NCBI GenBank assembly: GCA_963818445.1
Contig: CAWFSG010000001.1
Location: forward strand, 248,001 to 312,000
DNA length: 64,000 nt
Origin: Prado023 sp963818445
GTDB lineage: Bacteria > Actinomycetota > Actinomycetes > S36-B12 > CAIYMF01
Reading direction: 5' to 3'
Shown here: positions 41,457 to 49,603 of the stretch, piece by piece
How the letters are laid out: each line of letters starts with the position of its first letter
Numbering within the stretch: the stretch's first letter is position 1
The notes under the pieces: model-generated
Told to the model about the DNA's origin: nothing
The model's input: only the letters and a program-made list of their open reading frames with translations
Databases searched by the model: none
Made by a program: the position numbers and the translations under genes

Positions 41457-41993
41457 GTGCCCACCCGCGTGCTCGATCAGTCCGACATCACCCGCGCACT
41501 GTCGCGGATCGCCCACGAGATCCTGGAACGGGAGAAGGGCGCGGAGAACCTCGTCCTGCTGGGCATCCCCAGCCGAGGGGTGCCCCTGGCCCACCGGATC
41601 GCCGAGCGCATCGCCGCGATCGAGCCGGGGACCGCCCCGCCTGTGGGGTCCCTGGACATCACCATGTTCCGCGACGACCTGCGCCTGCGCCCGGCCCGCG
41701 CGCTGGAGCGGACCGACGTGCCCGTCGGCGGGATCGACGGGCGCACCGTGGTCCTGGTCGACGACGTCCTGTTCAGCGGCCGCAGCGTGCGCGCCGCGCT
41801 CGACGCCCTCTCCGAGCTCGGCCGGCCGAAGGCCGTGCGCCTGGCGGTGCTGGTCGACCGCGGGCATCGGGAGTTCCCGATCCGCGCCGACTACGTGGGC
41901 AAGAACGTCCCCACGTCCCTGCGCGAGTCGGTGCAGGTGCGGGTGGCTGAGATCGACGGAACCGACGAGGTCGTCATCGGGGAGGACGCGTGA
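41457..41993 (+). CDS. pyrR: Bifunctional pyr operon regulator PyrR / uracil phosphoribosyltransferase
   Basis: 178 aa. It senses UMP and binds pyr leader RNA, and has uracil phosphoribosyltransferase activity in many species. It starts VLDQSDITRALSRIAHEILE; the PRPP loop is TVVLVDDVLFSGRSVRAAL, preceded by LGIPSRGVPLAHRIA and followed by REFPIRADYVGKNVPTS. The GTG at 41457 is preferred over 41451 because the latter lies inside the AAGGAG site. Its stop overlaps the pyrB start. Confidence 0.95.
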   Translation: MPTRVLDQSDITRALSRIAHEILEREKGAENLVLLGIPSRGVPLAHRIAERIAAIEPGTAPPVGSLDITMFRDDLRLRPARALERTDVPVGGIDGRTVVLVDDVLFSGRSVRAALDALSELGRPKAVRLAVLVDRGHREFPIRADYVGKNVPTSLRESVQVRVAEIDGTDEVVIGEDA

Positions 41994-42922
41994 AGCGGCA
42001 CCTGCTCTCGGCCGCCGACCTGACCCACGACGACGCGGTCCTGGTCCTGGACACCGCCCGCGAGTTGGCGGCGGTCAGCACCCGCGAGGTCAAGAAGCTG
42101 CCCACCCTGCGCGGTCGCACCGTGGTGAACCTCTTCTTCGAGGACTCCACGCGAACCCGCATCTCGTTCGAGGCGGCCGCCAAGCGGCTGTCTGCCGACG
42201 TCATCAACTTCTCCGCCAAGGGCTCGAGCGTCTCCAAGGGGGAGAGCCTCAAGGACACCGCGATGACCCTGCAGGCGATGGGAGCCGACGGCGTGGTCAT
42301 CCGCCACGGTGCCAGCGGCGCACCCCACCGCCTGGCGAACTCCGGGTGGATCGAGGCGGCGGTGGTCAACGCCGGCGACGGCACCCACGAGCATCCCACG
42401 CAGGCCCTGCTCGACGCCTTCACGATGCGCGACCACCTGGCCGGGGGCGAGGGCGACCTCGCGGGCCGACGGGTGACCATCGTCGGCGACGTCCTGCACT
42501 CGCGGGTGGCCCGCTCCAACGTGCTGCTGCTGCACACCCTGGGTGCGCACGTCACCCTGGTGGCGCCGCCGACCCTGCTCCCGGTGGGCGTCGAGACCTG
42601 GCCCTGCGAGGTCTCCTACGACCTCGACGCCCCGCTGCCCGACACCGATGCGGTGATGATGCTGCGCGTGCAGCGCGAGCGGATGGGCGCGGCGTACTTC
42701 CCCAGCGAGCGGGAGTACGCCCGCCGCTACGGCCTCGACTCCCGCCGCGCCGGGATGCTGCCCGGGCACGCGATCGTGATGCACCCCGGGCCCATGAACC
42801 GCGGCATGGAGATCACCGCGGAGGTCGCCGACGGCTCCCGCTCGGTGATCGTCGAACAGGTCACCAACGGTGTGAGCGTCCGGATGGCCGTGCTCTACCT
42901 GCTCCTCGGAGGACGCTCATGA
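41990..42922 (+). CDS. pyrB: Aspartate carbamoyltransferase catalytic subunit
   Basis: 310 aa; condenses carbamoyl phosphate with aspartate, the first committed pyrimidine step. The carbamoyl phosphate site FFEDSTRTRISFE, KGSSVSKGESLKDT, DGTHEHPTQALLDAFT and HPGPMNRGMEI are all present. No regulatory pyrI gene follows, as usual in actinobacteria. The GTG overlaps the pyrR stop and the TGA overlaps the pyrC ATG. Confidence 0.96.
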   Translation: MKRHLLSAADLTHDDAVLVLDTARELAAVSTREVKKLPTLRGRTVVNLFFEDSTRTRISFEAAAKRLSADVINFSAKGSSVSKGESLKDTAMTLQAMGADGVVIRHGASGAPHRLANSGWIEAAVVNAGDGTHEHPTQALLDAFTMRDHLAGGEGDLAGRRVTIVGDVLHSRVARSNVLLLHTLGAHVTLVAPPTLLPVGVETWPCEVSYDLDAPLPDTDAVMMLRVQRERMGAAYFPSEREYARRYGLDSRRAGMLPGHAIVMHPGPMNRGMEITAEVADGSRSVIVEQVTNGVSVRMAVLYLLLGGRS

Positions 42923-44217
42923 CGTACCTGATCACCGGCGCCCGCCCCCTGGGCGGGCCGGCAGTCGACCTGCGCATCGAGGGGGAGACGATCGTCGGGA
43001 TCGGTGCCGCCGGCTCGCTGTCGGCAGACGGCGCGACCGTCGTCGACGCCGACGGGCTGGTCGCCCTGCCGGGTCTCGTGGACCTGCACACGCACCTGCG
43101 CGAGCCGGGTCGGGAGGACGCCGAGACGGTCCTGACCGGGTCGCGGGCCGCGGCCCTCGGCGGCTTCACGGCCGTGCACGCGATGGCGAACACCGATCCC
43201 GTGGCCGACACGGCCGGCGTCGTCGAGCAGGTCTGGCACCTGGGCAAGCGCGCCGGCCTGGTCGACGTGTTCCCGGTGGGTGCGGTCACCGTCGGACTCG
43301 GGGGGCAGAGGCTGGCCGAGCTCGGGGCCATGGCGGACTCCGACGCGGGGGTGCGGGTGTTCTCCGACGACGGCAAGTGCGTCTCGGATGCGGTCCTGAT
43401 GCGCCGGGCGCTGGAGTACGTCAAGGCCTTCGACGGGGTCATCGCCCAGCACTCCCAGGAGCCCCGGCTGACCGAGGACGCGCAGATGAACGAGGGTGAG
43501 CTCTCCGGCCGCCTCGGCCTGCGCGGCTGGCCGGCGGTCGCCGAGGAGGCGATCATCGCCCGCGACGTGCTGCTCGCCGAGCATGTCGGCTCCCGCCTGC
43601 ACGTCTGCCACCTGTCGACGGCCGGCTCGGTCGAGATCGTCCGCTGGGCCAAGTCCCGCGGGATCGACGTCACCGCCGAGGTCACGCCGCACCACCTGCT
43701 GCTCACCGAGGACCTCGCCGCGACCTATGACCCGGTGTTCAAGGTCAACCCGCCGCTGCGCAGCGCCGCCGATGTCGAGGCGGTCCGGGCGGGCCTTGCC
43801 GACGGCACCATCGACATCGTCGGCACCGATCACGCCCCGCACCCCATGGAGGACAAGGAGTGCGAGTGGGCCGCGGCAGCCTTCGGCATGCTCGGACTCG
43901 AGCAGGCGCTGGCCGTGGTGATCGAGACGATGGTGCGACCCGGACGCCTGGACTGGGCGGGGGTCGCCGATCGGATGTCGATCCGACCTGCCCAGATCGG
44001 GCGTCGGCCCGGGCACGGCCGGCCGATCGCTGTGGGGGAGCCGGCCAACCTGGTCCTGGTCGACCCGGACTCCCGGTGGGTCGTGGACCCGTCGCGCTCA
44101 GCCTCGCGAAGCCGCAACAACCCGTACGGCGGTCGGGACCTGCCCAGCCCGGTCGTGGCCACGTTCCTGCGCGGGCGGGCGACGGTCCTCGACCGCGCGC
44201 TCGTGGAGCCCTCGTGA
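42919..44217 (+). CDS. pyrC: Dihydroorotase
   Basis: 432 aa amidohydrolase (type I) that cyclises carbamoyl aspartate. Metal ligands are in LVDLHTHLREPG, the middle histidines in IAQHSQEP and LHVCHLSTAGS, and the catalytic aspartate in VGTDHAPHPMEDKE. RSRNNPYGG near the end is typical. It overlaps pyrB upstream by four bases and the next gene by four, continuing the pyr operon. Confidence 0.96.
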   Translation: MTYLITGARPLGGPAVDLRIEGETIVGIGAAGSLSADGATVVDADGLVALPGLVDLHTHLREPGREDAETVLTGSRAAALGGFTAVHAMANTDPVADTAGVVEQVWHLGKRAGLVDVFPVGAVTVGLGGQRLAELGAMADSDAGVRVFSDDGKCVSDAVLMRRALEYVKAFDGVIAQHSQEPRLTEDAQMNEGELSGRLGLRGWPAVAEEAIIARDVLLAEHVGSRLHVCHLSTAGSVEIVRWAKSRGIDVTAEVTPHHLLLTEDLAATYDPVFKVNPPLRSAADVEAVRAGLADGTIDIVGTDHAPHPMEDKECEWAAAAFGMLGLEQALAVVIETMVRPGRLDWAGVADRMSIRPAQIGRRPGHGRPIAVGEPANLVLVDPDSRWVVDPSRSASRSRNNPYGGRDLPSPVVATFLRGRATVLDRALVEPS

Positions 44218-44765
44218 TCGCCGCAGCGCTCCGCACCGCGGAGTCGGCCCCCGTCACCTCGTGGGGGCCCCGGCTCGCCCTGACCCTGGTGGTGCTCGTC
44301 GTGATCGGGCTGGGGGTCTGGGGGATGCGTCGCGGATGGCGTGCGCGGGCCGAACGACAGTCCGACATCCCCGCGCCGATCGGTCCACCCGTGGGGGCCT
44401 CGTCCGGGCGGGCCGTCCCCGGTCAGTACGTCGCCACGACCACCGCGGGGGACCTGCTGGACCGCATCGTCGTGCACGGGCTGGGCAATCGCGGGCGGGC
44501 GGACCTCTACGTCCGCTCCGAGGGGGTGCTCCTCGATCGCGTCGGCGAACCGCCGCTGTGGATCCCGAAGGAGTCGCTGCGCGACATCCGGCTCGGCTCG
44601 GGCCAGGCGCAGAAGGCCTTCGAGGCCGGCGGGCTGATCCTGATCACCTGGCTCCTCGGCGACCGCGAGTTCGATACTGGGTTCCGCGCTGACGATCCCG
44701 CCGAGCATGTCGCCACGGCCAGCACCCTGTCCTCGATGATCCCGAACGCCGGAGGCTCCCGATGA
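44214..44765 (+). CDS. Membrane protein of the pyr operon (between pyrC and carA)
   Basis: 183 aa. One membrane helix (LALTLVVLVVIGLGVWGM) near the N terminus is followed by a soluble beta-rich domain: LYVRSEGVLLDRVGEPPLWIPKESLRDIRLGSGQAQKAF. A gene of this kind lies between pyrC and carA in many actinobacteria, for example the position of Rv1382 in M. tuberculosis as I recall. Its role in pyrimidine synthesis is unknown. It starts inside the pyrC stop and ends inside the carA start. Confidence 0.8.
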   Translation: MIAAALRTAESAPVTSWGPRLALTLVVLVVIGLGVWGMRRGWRARAERQSDIPAPIGPPVGASSGRAVPGQYVATTTAGDLLDRIVVHGLGNRGRADLYVRSEGVLLDRVGEPPLWIPKESLRDIRLGSGQAQKAFEAGGLILITWLLGDREFDTGFRADDPAEHVATASTLSSMIPNAGGSR

Positions 44766-44808
44766 CCCACAGCACCGCACCCGGGGGGACGCAGCCGCGG
44801 CCGTCCTC

Positions 44809-45915
44809 GTGCTCGAGGACGGCCGGACGTTCACCGGACAGGCCTACGGTGCGATCGGCACGACCGTGGGCGAGGCCGTCTTCTCCACCGGCATGTCCGG
44901 CTACCAGGAGACGCTGACCGATCCGTCCTACCACCGCCAGGTGGTCGTGATGACGGCCCCGCACATCGGGAACACCGGCGTCAACGACGAGGACCCGGAG
45001 TCCAGCCGGATCTGGGTGGCGGGCTATGTGGTGCGCGACCCCGCCCGCCGGGCGTCCAACTGGCGCTCCACGCGCACCCTGGATGAGGAGCTCGAGCGCT
45101 ACGGGGTGGTCGGCATCAGCGGTGTCGACACCCGGGCGCTGACCCGGCACCTGCGCGAGCGTGGGGCGATGCGCGCCGGGATCTTCTCCGGCGCGGCGGC
45201 CGAGCAGGGGTTCGCCGCGATGCACGCGGCCGTGATGGCCAGCCCGCCGATGGCCGGTGCCGACCTGACCGCCGAGGTCACCACGGCGCAGGAGTACGTC
45301 ATCGAGGCGGTCGGTGCGCAGGTGGCCACCGTCCTGGCCGTCGACCTCGGGATCAAGACGATGACCCCGGTGCGGATGGCCGAGCGCGGGATGCGCGTGC
45401 ACGTCCTGCCCGCCGGCATCTCGCCGGCCGAGCTCGTCGCCCGCGCCCGGGCGGTCGAGGGACCGGTCGGGGTGTTCTTCTCCAACGGTCCCGGTGACCC
45501 CGCGACAGCCGACCACGCCGTGGCCCAGGTGCGGGCGCTGCTGGCCGAGCGCATCCCGGTGTTCGGCATCTGCTTCGGAAACCAGATCCTCGGCCGCGCG
45601 CTGGGCTTCGGGACCTACAAGCTCGGCTACGGGCACCGGGGGATCAACCAGCCGGTGTCCGACCGGGCCACCGGTCGCGTCGAGATCACCGCCCACAACC
45701 ACGGCTTCGCCGTCGACGCCCCCCTGGACCACGTGTCCGACACCGAGTTCGGCCGGGTGGAGGTCAGCCACGTCTGCCTCAACGACGACGTCGTGGAGGG
45801 ACTCCGCTGCCTGGATGTGCCAGCCTTCTCGGTGCAGTACCACCCGGAGGCGGCCGCCGGACCGCACGACTCGGCCTACCTGTTCGATCGCTTCGCCGAC
45901 CTCATGGAGGCATGA
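44809..45915 (+). CDS. carA: Carbamoyl phosphate synthase small subunit (N terminus frameshifted)
   Basis: Glutaminase subunit that feeds ammonia to CarB. The intact frame from a GTG at 44809 gives 368 aa: VGEAVFSTGMSGYQETLTDPSYHRQ, the nucleophile motif IPVFGICFGNQILGRALG, and catalytic VQYHPEAAAGPHDS. The likely true start is the ATG at 44762, which overlaps the previous stop, but it is one base out of frame. Adding one G to the six-G run at 44783-44788 joins MTHSTAPGG to DAAAVLVLEDGRTFTG, the normal N terminus. The cellobiose phosphorylase ATG follows the stop by one base. Confidence 0.88.
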   Translation: MLEDGRTFTGQAYGAIGTTVGEAVFSTGMSGYQETLTDPSYHRQVVVMTAPHIGNTGVNDEDPESSRIWVAGYVVRDPARRASNWRSTRTLDEELERYGVVGISGVDTRALTRHLRERGAMRAGIFSGAAAEQGFAAMHAAVMASPPMAGADLTAEVTTAQEYVIEAVGAQVATVLAVDLGIKTMTPVRMAERGMRVHVLPAGISPAELVARARAVEGPVGVFFSNGPGDPATADHAVAQVRALLAERIPVFGICFGNQILGRALGFGTYKLGYGHRGINQPVSDRATGRVEITAHNHGFAVDAPLDHVSDTEFGRVEVSHVCLNDDVVEGLRCLDVPAFSVQYHPEAAAGPHDSAYLFDRFADLMEA

Positions 45916-45916
45916 C

Positions 45917-48418
45917 ATGCGCTACGGGCACTTCGACGATGAGGCCCGTGAGTACGTCATCACGACCCCCCGGACCCCCTACCCGTGGATCAACTACCTG
46001 GGGTCCGAGGAGTTCTTCTCCCTGGTGTCGCACACGGCGGGTGGCTACACCTTCTACCGGGACGCGCGCATGCGCCGGCTCACCCGCTACCGCTACAACA
46101 ACATCCCGAACGACGCAGGCGGCCGGTACTTCTACCTCAACGACGGCGGTGACGTCTGGACCCCGTCGTGGATGCCGGTGAAGGCCGAGCTGGACTCCTT
46201 CGAGGCCCGGCACGGCATGGGCTACACCCGGATCACCGGGTCGCGCGGCGGCCTGACCGCCTCGGTGCTGTACTTCGTGCCCCTCGGGCGCAACGCCGAG
46301 GTCCAGCAGGTCACGCTGACCAACGACTCCGAGGTCGCCAAGTCCGTCGGGCTGTTCTCGTTCCTGGAGTTCGCGCTCTGGAACGCCCACGACGACCAGA
46401 CCAACTACCAGCGCAACCTGTCCCTGGCTGAGATGGAGGTCGAGCTCGACGGGCCCCACGGGTCGGCGATCTACCACCGCACCGAGTACCGCGAGCGCCG
46501 TGATCACTACGCGGTGTACGGCGTGAACACGCGCGCCGCCGGATTCGACACCGACCGCGACACCTTCGTGGGGGCCTACAACTCGCTCGGCGAGGCCGCC
46601 GTGCCGCGCGCCGGGCAGGCAGCGAACTCCGTGGCCTCCGGGTGGTACCCGATCGGCTCGCACCACCTGGCCGTGGACCTCGCGCCGGGGGAGTCCCGCA
46701 GCTTCACGTTCGTCCTGGGCTACATCGAGAACCCGCGTGCGGCCAAGTGGGCGCCCGCCGACGAGGCGGCAGGCATCGCCGAGGGCCAGGTGGTGGAGAA
46801 GTCCCGGGCGCATGAGCTGCTCGCGGCGTTCGCCACCGAGGCCCAGACCCGCGCTGAGTTCGCTGCGCTGACGGAGCACTGGGACCGGCTGCTCACCACG
46901 TACACGGTGAAGTCCACTGACGAGAAGCTCGACCGGATGGTGAACATCTGGAACCAGTACCAGTGCATGGTCACGTTCAACATGTCGCGCTCCGCGTCGT
47001 ACTTCGAGACCGGGATCGGCCGGGGGATGGGGTTCCGCGACTCGAACCAGGACCTCCTCGGGTTCGTGCACCTCGTGCCGGACCGCGCCCGCGAGCGGAT
47101 CCTGGACATCGCTGCCACCCAGTTCCCGGACGGCTCGGCGTACCACCAGTACCAGCCGCTGACCAAGCGCGGCAACAACGATGTCGGCTCCGGGTTCAAC
47201 GACGACCCGCTGTGGTTGATCCTCGGTGTGGCCGGGTACCTCAAGGAGACCGGCGACTGGTCGATCCTCGACGAGATGGTCCCCTTCGACAACGACGTCG
47301 CCCAGGCCGCGTCCCTGTTCGAGCACCTGACCCGCTCGTTCGAGTTCACGCTGGCCAACCGAGGCCCGCACGGCCTGCCGTTGATCGGACGTGCCGACTG
47401 GAACGACTGCCTGAACCTGAACTGCTTCTCCACCGAGCCCGGTGAGTCGTTCCAGACGACTGAGAACCAGGCCGGGGGCACCGCGGAGTCGGTCTTCATC
47501 GCGGCCATGTTCGCGGCGATCGGCCCGGAGTACGCCGAGATCGCCGAGCGGAGAGGCCTGGCCGATGTGGCCGCCCGTGCCCGCGCGGCCGTCGAGGACA
47601 TGCGGGAGGCCGTGCTGGCCCACGGCTGGGACGGCGAGTGGTTCCTGCGGGCGTATGACTTCTATGGCAACAAGGTCGGGACCGACGAGCATGCCGAGGG
47701 CAAGATCTGGATCGAGCCCCAGGGCATGGCGATCATGGGCGGCATCGGCCTGACGGCCACCGACCCGGCCGACCCGGCCCACGCCAGCAGTGTGGCTGTC
47801 CGTGCCCTGGACTCGGTGGGCGAGCTCCTCGGCACCGACCACGGCCTGGTCCTGCAGTACCCGGCGTACACGAGCTACCGGATCGAGTTGGGTGAGGTCT
47901 CGACCTACCCGCCCGGCTACAAGGAGAACGGCGGGATCTTCTGCCACAACAACCCGTGGGTCATCATCGCCGAGACGATGGTCGGCCGCGGGGAGCGCGC
48001 GTTCGACTACTACCGGCGGATCACCCCCGCGTACCGCGAGGACATCTCCGAGGTCCACCGGCTCGAGCCCTACGTGTACGCCCAGATGATCGCCGGCAAG
48101 CAGGCGCCACGCCACGGCGAGGCCAAGAACTCCTGGCTGACCGGCACGGCCGCCTGGAACTTCGTGACCGTGTCGCAGTACCTGCTCGGTGTCCGCCCCG
48201 GGTACGACGGCCTGGTCATCGACCCGCAGATCGGACCCGACGTCCCGAGCTGGGAGGTCACCCGCGTGGCACGCGGGGCCACCTACCGGATCAGCGTGAC
48301 GAACTCCGGTGCCCCCGGGGCGCGAGCGACCCTCGTGGTCGACGGCGAGCCGATCCAGGGCAACACCGTGCCGTATGCACCGGCCGGGTCGGTCGTGCAG
48401 GTCCAGGCGACCCTGTAG
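45917..48418 (+). CDS. Cellobiose phosphorylase (GH94)
   Basis: 833 aa. It splits cellobiose with phosphate into glucose and glucose-1-phosphate in the cytosol, saving ATP during cellulose use. It opens MRYGHFDDEAREYVITTPRTPYPWINYLGSEEFF and remains very close to the Cellulomonas (Cellvibrio) gilvus enzyme as I remember it. The general acid is D494 in RADWNDCLN; SGFNDDPLWL and CHNNPWVIIAE line the active site. The ATG lies one base after the carA stop, with GGAGG six bases upstream inside carA. It is therefore probably cotranscribed with pyrimidine genes. No sugar transporter or regulator lies beside it. Confidence 0.93.
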   Translation: MRYGHFDDEAREYVITTPRTPYPWINYLGSEEFFSLVSHTAGGYTFYRDARMRRLTRYRYNNIPNDAGGRYFYLNDGGDVWTPSWMPVKAELDSFEARHGMGYTRITGSRGGLTASVLYFVPLGRNAEVQQVTLTNDSEVAKSVGLFSFLEFALWNAHDDQTNYQRNLSLAEMEVELDGPHGSAIYHRTEYRERRDHYAVYGVNTRAAGFDTDRDTFVGAYNSLGEAAVPRAGQAANSVASGWYPIGSHHLAVDLAPGESRSFTFVLGYIENPRAAKWAPADEAAGIAEGQVVEKSRAHELLAAFATEAQTRAEFAALTEHWDRLLTTYTVKSTDEKLDRMVNIWNQYQCMVTFNMSRSASYFETGIGRGMGFRDSNQDLLGFVHLVPDRARERILDIAATQFPDGSAYHQYQPLTKRGNNDVGSGFNDDPLWLILGVAGYLKETGDWSILDEMVPFDNDVAQAASLFEHLTRSFEFTLANRGPHGLPLIGRADWNDCLNLNCFSTEPGESFQTTENQAGGTAESVFIAAMFAAIGPEYAEIAERRGLADVAARARAAVEDMREAVLAHGWDGEWFLRAYDFYGNKVGTDEHAEGKIWIEPQGMAIMGGIGLTATDPADPAHASSVAVRALDSVGELLGTDHGLVLQYPAYTSYRIELGEVSTYPPGYKENGGIFCHNNPWVIIAETMVGRGERAFDYYRRITPAYREDISEVHRLEPYVYAQMIAGKQAPRHGEAKNSWLTGTAAWNFVTVSQYLLGVRPGYDGLVIDPQIGPDVPSWEVTRVARGATYRISVTNSGAPGARATLVVDGEPIQGNTVPYAPAGSVVQVQATL

Positions 48419-48421
48419 GGA

Positions 48422-49339
48422 TCACGCTGGGGGAGCCGAGGGGCGCAGCGCATCCCCGATCGCCTGGGCGAGGGCCTGGGGTTCGTCGAGCATCAGCAGG
48501 TGGGCGCCCTCGATGTCGACGACCCACGCCCCGGGGCCGAGCTCGCCAGCGCGCTGCTCGAGGGCGTCCAACCATGTGCGCCTCCGCAGCGGCACCGGGC
48601 CCGGCCAGCGGGCCGCCCCGACGATCAGGATCGGCACGTCGGGCAGCGGATGGTCCTCGGCCAGGACCAGCAGCTCGGAGGCCTCATCCCCGATGCGCAG
48701 CAGCTCGTCGATCGAGGCCTGCTGGTGCTCGGGATCCTCATAGGCGTCGACGATCGGTTGGGCTGCGGCCCCGCCCGCGCCCAGGCCCACGGTGCCCCCG
48801 GAGGCGAATGCCCAACCCAGCCACCTCCCGATCCCGCTGAGGCGATGGGCCAGGTCCCTGGCGATGTCCGGGAACCGCTCGACCAGCGTGGTGCTGTCCG
48901 CCTCGTGGGCAGCCAGGGACGGGTCCACCAGGACCAGCGCCGACACCTGCTCGGGGTGCATCCGGGCGAAGGCCTTGACGAGGATCGCGGCGTACGAGTG
49001 CCCCACGAGGGCGACGCGGATCCTCGGATCGGGGGAGCAGGCGGCCAGGACGTCGACGATCAGGGCGACCTGGTCGGCGAGCGCCGGAGGGTGCTGCCAG
49101 GGCGTCGACCCCCCGAGCCCGGGACGGTCGGTGAGGATGCAGCAGACCCCCGGCAGGTTCTCGACGACGGGGTGCCAGATGTCCATCGGCAGCCCGAGCC
49201 CGGCTTCGAACAGGGCCACGACGGGGGCATCCGGGTGGTGCACCTCGACCCGGACCTGCGTCCCGGGGTGGCCCGCCACGGCAACGCGCAGGTTCCGGAC
49301 TCGGCCGGCGTGCTCAGCGGGCTCGGACGATGAGGGCAC
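48422..49339 (-). CDS. Alpha/beta hydrolase
   Basis: 305 aa. The alpha/beta hydrolase fold is indicated by VVALFEAGLGLPMDIWHPVVENL, the DRPGLGGS turn, the nucleophile elbow VGHSYAAIL, and a late histidine in VVDIEGAHLLML. The substrate is unknown. I chose the GTG at 49339 because TACCCT lies six bases upstream; an upstream in-frame start at 49420 would add a low-complexity Arg/Ser stretch. It points against the pyr genes and ends three bases from the phosphorylase stop. Confidence 0.82.
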   Translation of the reverse strand: MPSSSEPAEHAGRVRNLRVAVAGHPGTQVRVEVHHPDAPVVALFEAGLGLPMDIWHPVVENLPGVCCILTDRPGLGGSTPWQHPPALADQVALIVDVLAACSPDPRIRVALVGHSYAAILVKAFARMHPEQVSALVLVDPSLAAHEADSTTLVERFPDIARDLAHRLSGIGRWLGWAFASGGTVGLGAGGAAAQPIVDAYEDPEHQQASIDELLRIGDEASELLVLAEDHPLPDVPILIVGAARWPGPVPLRRRTWLDALEQRAGELGPGAWVVDIEGAHLLMLDEPQALAQAIGDALRPSAPPA

Positions 49340-49345
49340 CGGCTC

Positions 49346-49351
49346 AGGGTA
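49346..49351 (-). promoter_or_regulatory. -10 box of the hydrolase gene
   Basis: TACCCT on the minus strand, six bases before the GTG at 49339. Confidence 0.5.
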
Positions 49352-49430
49352 GTCCGGTCCCGAGCCTCGGGAGCGGCCGCTGCGTGCCCTCGTGGCGCGG
49401 GGCCTCGCGCTGCCGTGCACCGTCGCCCGG

Positions 49431-49436
49431 TATGAT
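49431..49436 (+). promoter_or_regulatory. -10 box of the carB unit
   Basis: TATGAT, near consensus, placing the RNA start near 49443 and the PyrR hairpin about 25 bases into the leader. It gives carB-pyrK-pyrD-pyrF a promoter separate from pyrR. Confidence 0.55.
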
Positions 49437-49466
49437 CGCCGGCAACTGAAGCTTGGAATCGGAAGC

Positions 49467-49501
49467 CTCCTTTAAGTCCGTCCTGCGAGGCGGGGAAGGA
49501 G
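49467..49501 (+). promoter_or_regulatory. Second PyrR-binding RNA hairpin, before the carB leader ORF
   Basis: Same plan as the pyrR leader: CTCCTT pairs with AAGGAG, and the loop UCCUGCGAGGC fits UCCNGNGAGGY. Apart from the 5' bulge (GTC in place of CGAC) and two loop bases, the 35-40 base element is identical to the first. AAGGAG is placed to start translation of the small ORF at 49508, not carB itself. Confidence 0.85.
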
Positions 49502-49507
49502 TGGGCC

Positions 49508-49603
49508 ATGCCCATCCTCACGGTCGTGCTCGTCCCCCTACGCGGGTGGAAGGTTCCTCCGCGCCCCACCTGCAGGGAGGCCGTCGATGCCGCGGCGCGC
49601 TGA
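49508..49603 (+). CDS. 31-codon leader ORF overlapping the carB start
   Basis: It starts with an ATG six bases after AAGGAG and encodes 31 residues beginning MPILTVVLVPLRGW. Its TGA (49601-49603) lies 17 bases inside carB, in another frame, and it spans the carB ribosome-binding site GGGAGG (49575-49580). I infer that ribosomes translating it open the carB start, so PyrR blocking the leader ORF would also silence carB. The peptide shows no Trp/His/Arg run suggestive of attenuation. There is no protein-level evidence. Confidence 0.55.
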   Translation: MPILTVVLVPLRGWKVPPRPTCREAVDAAAR

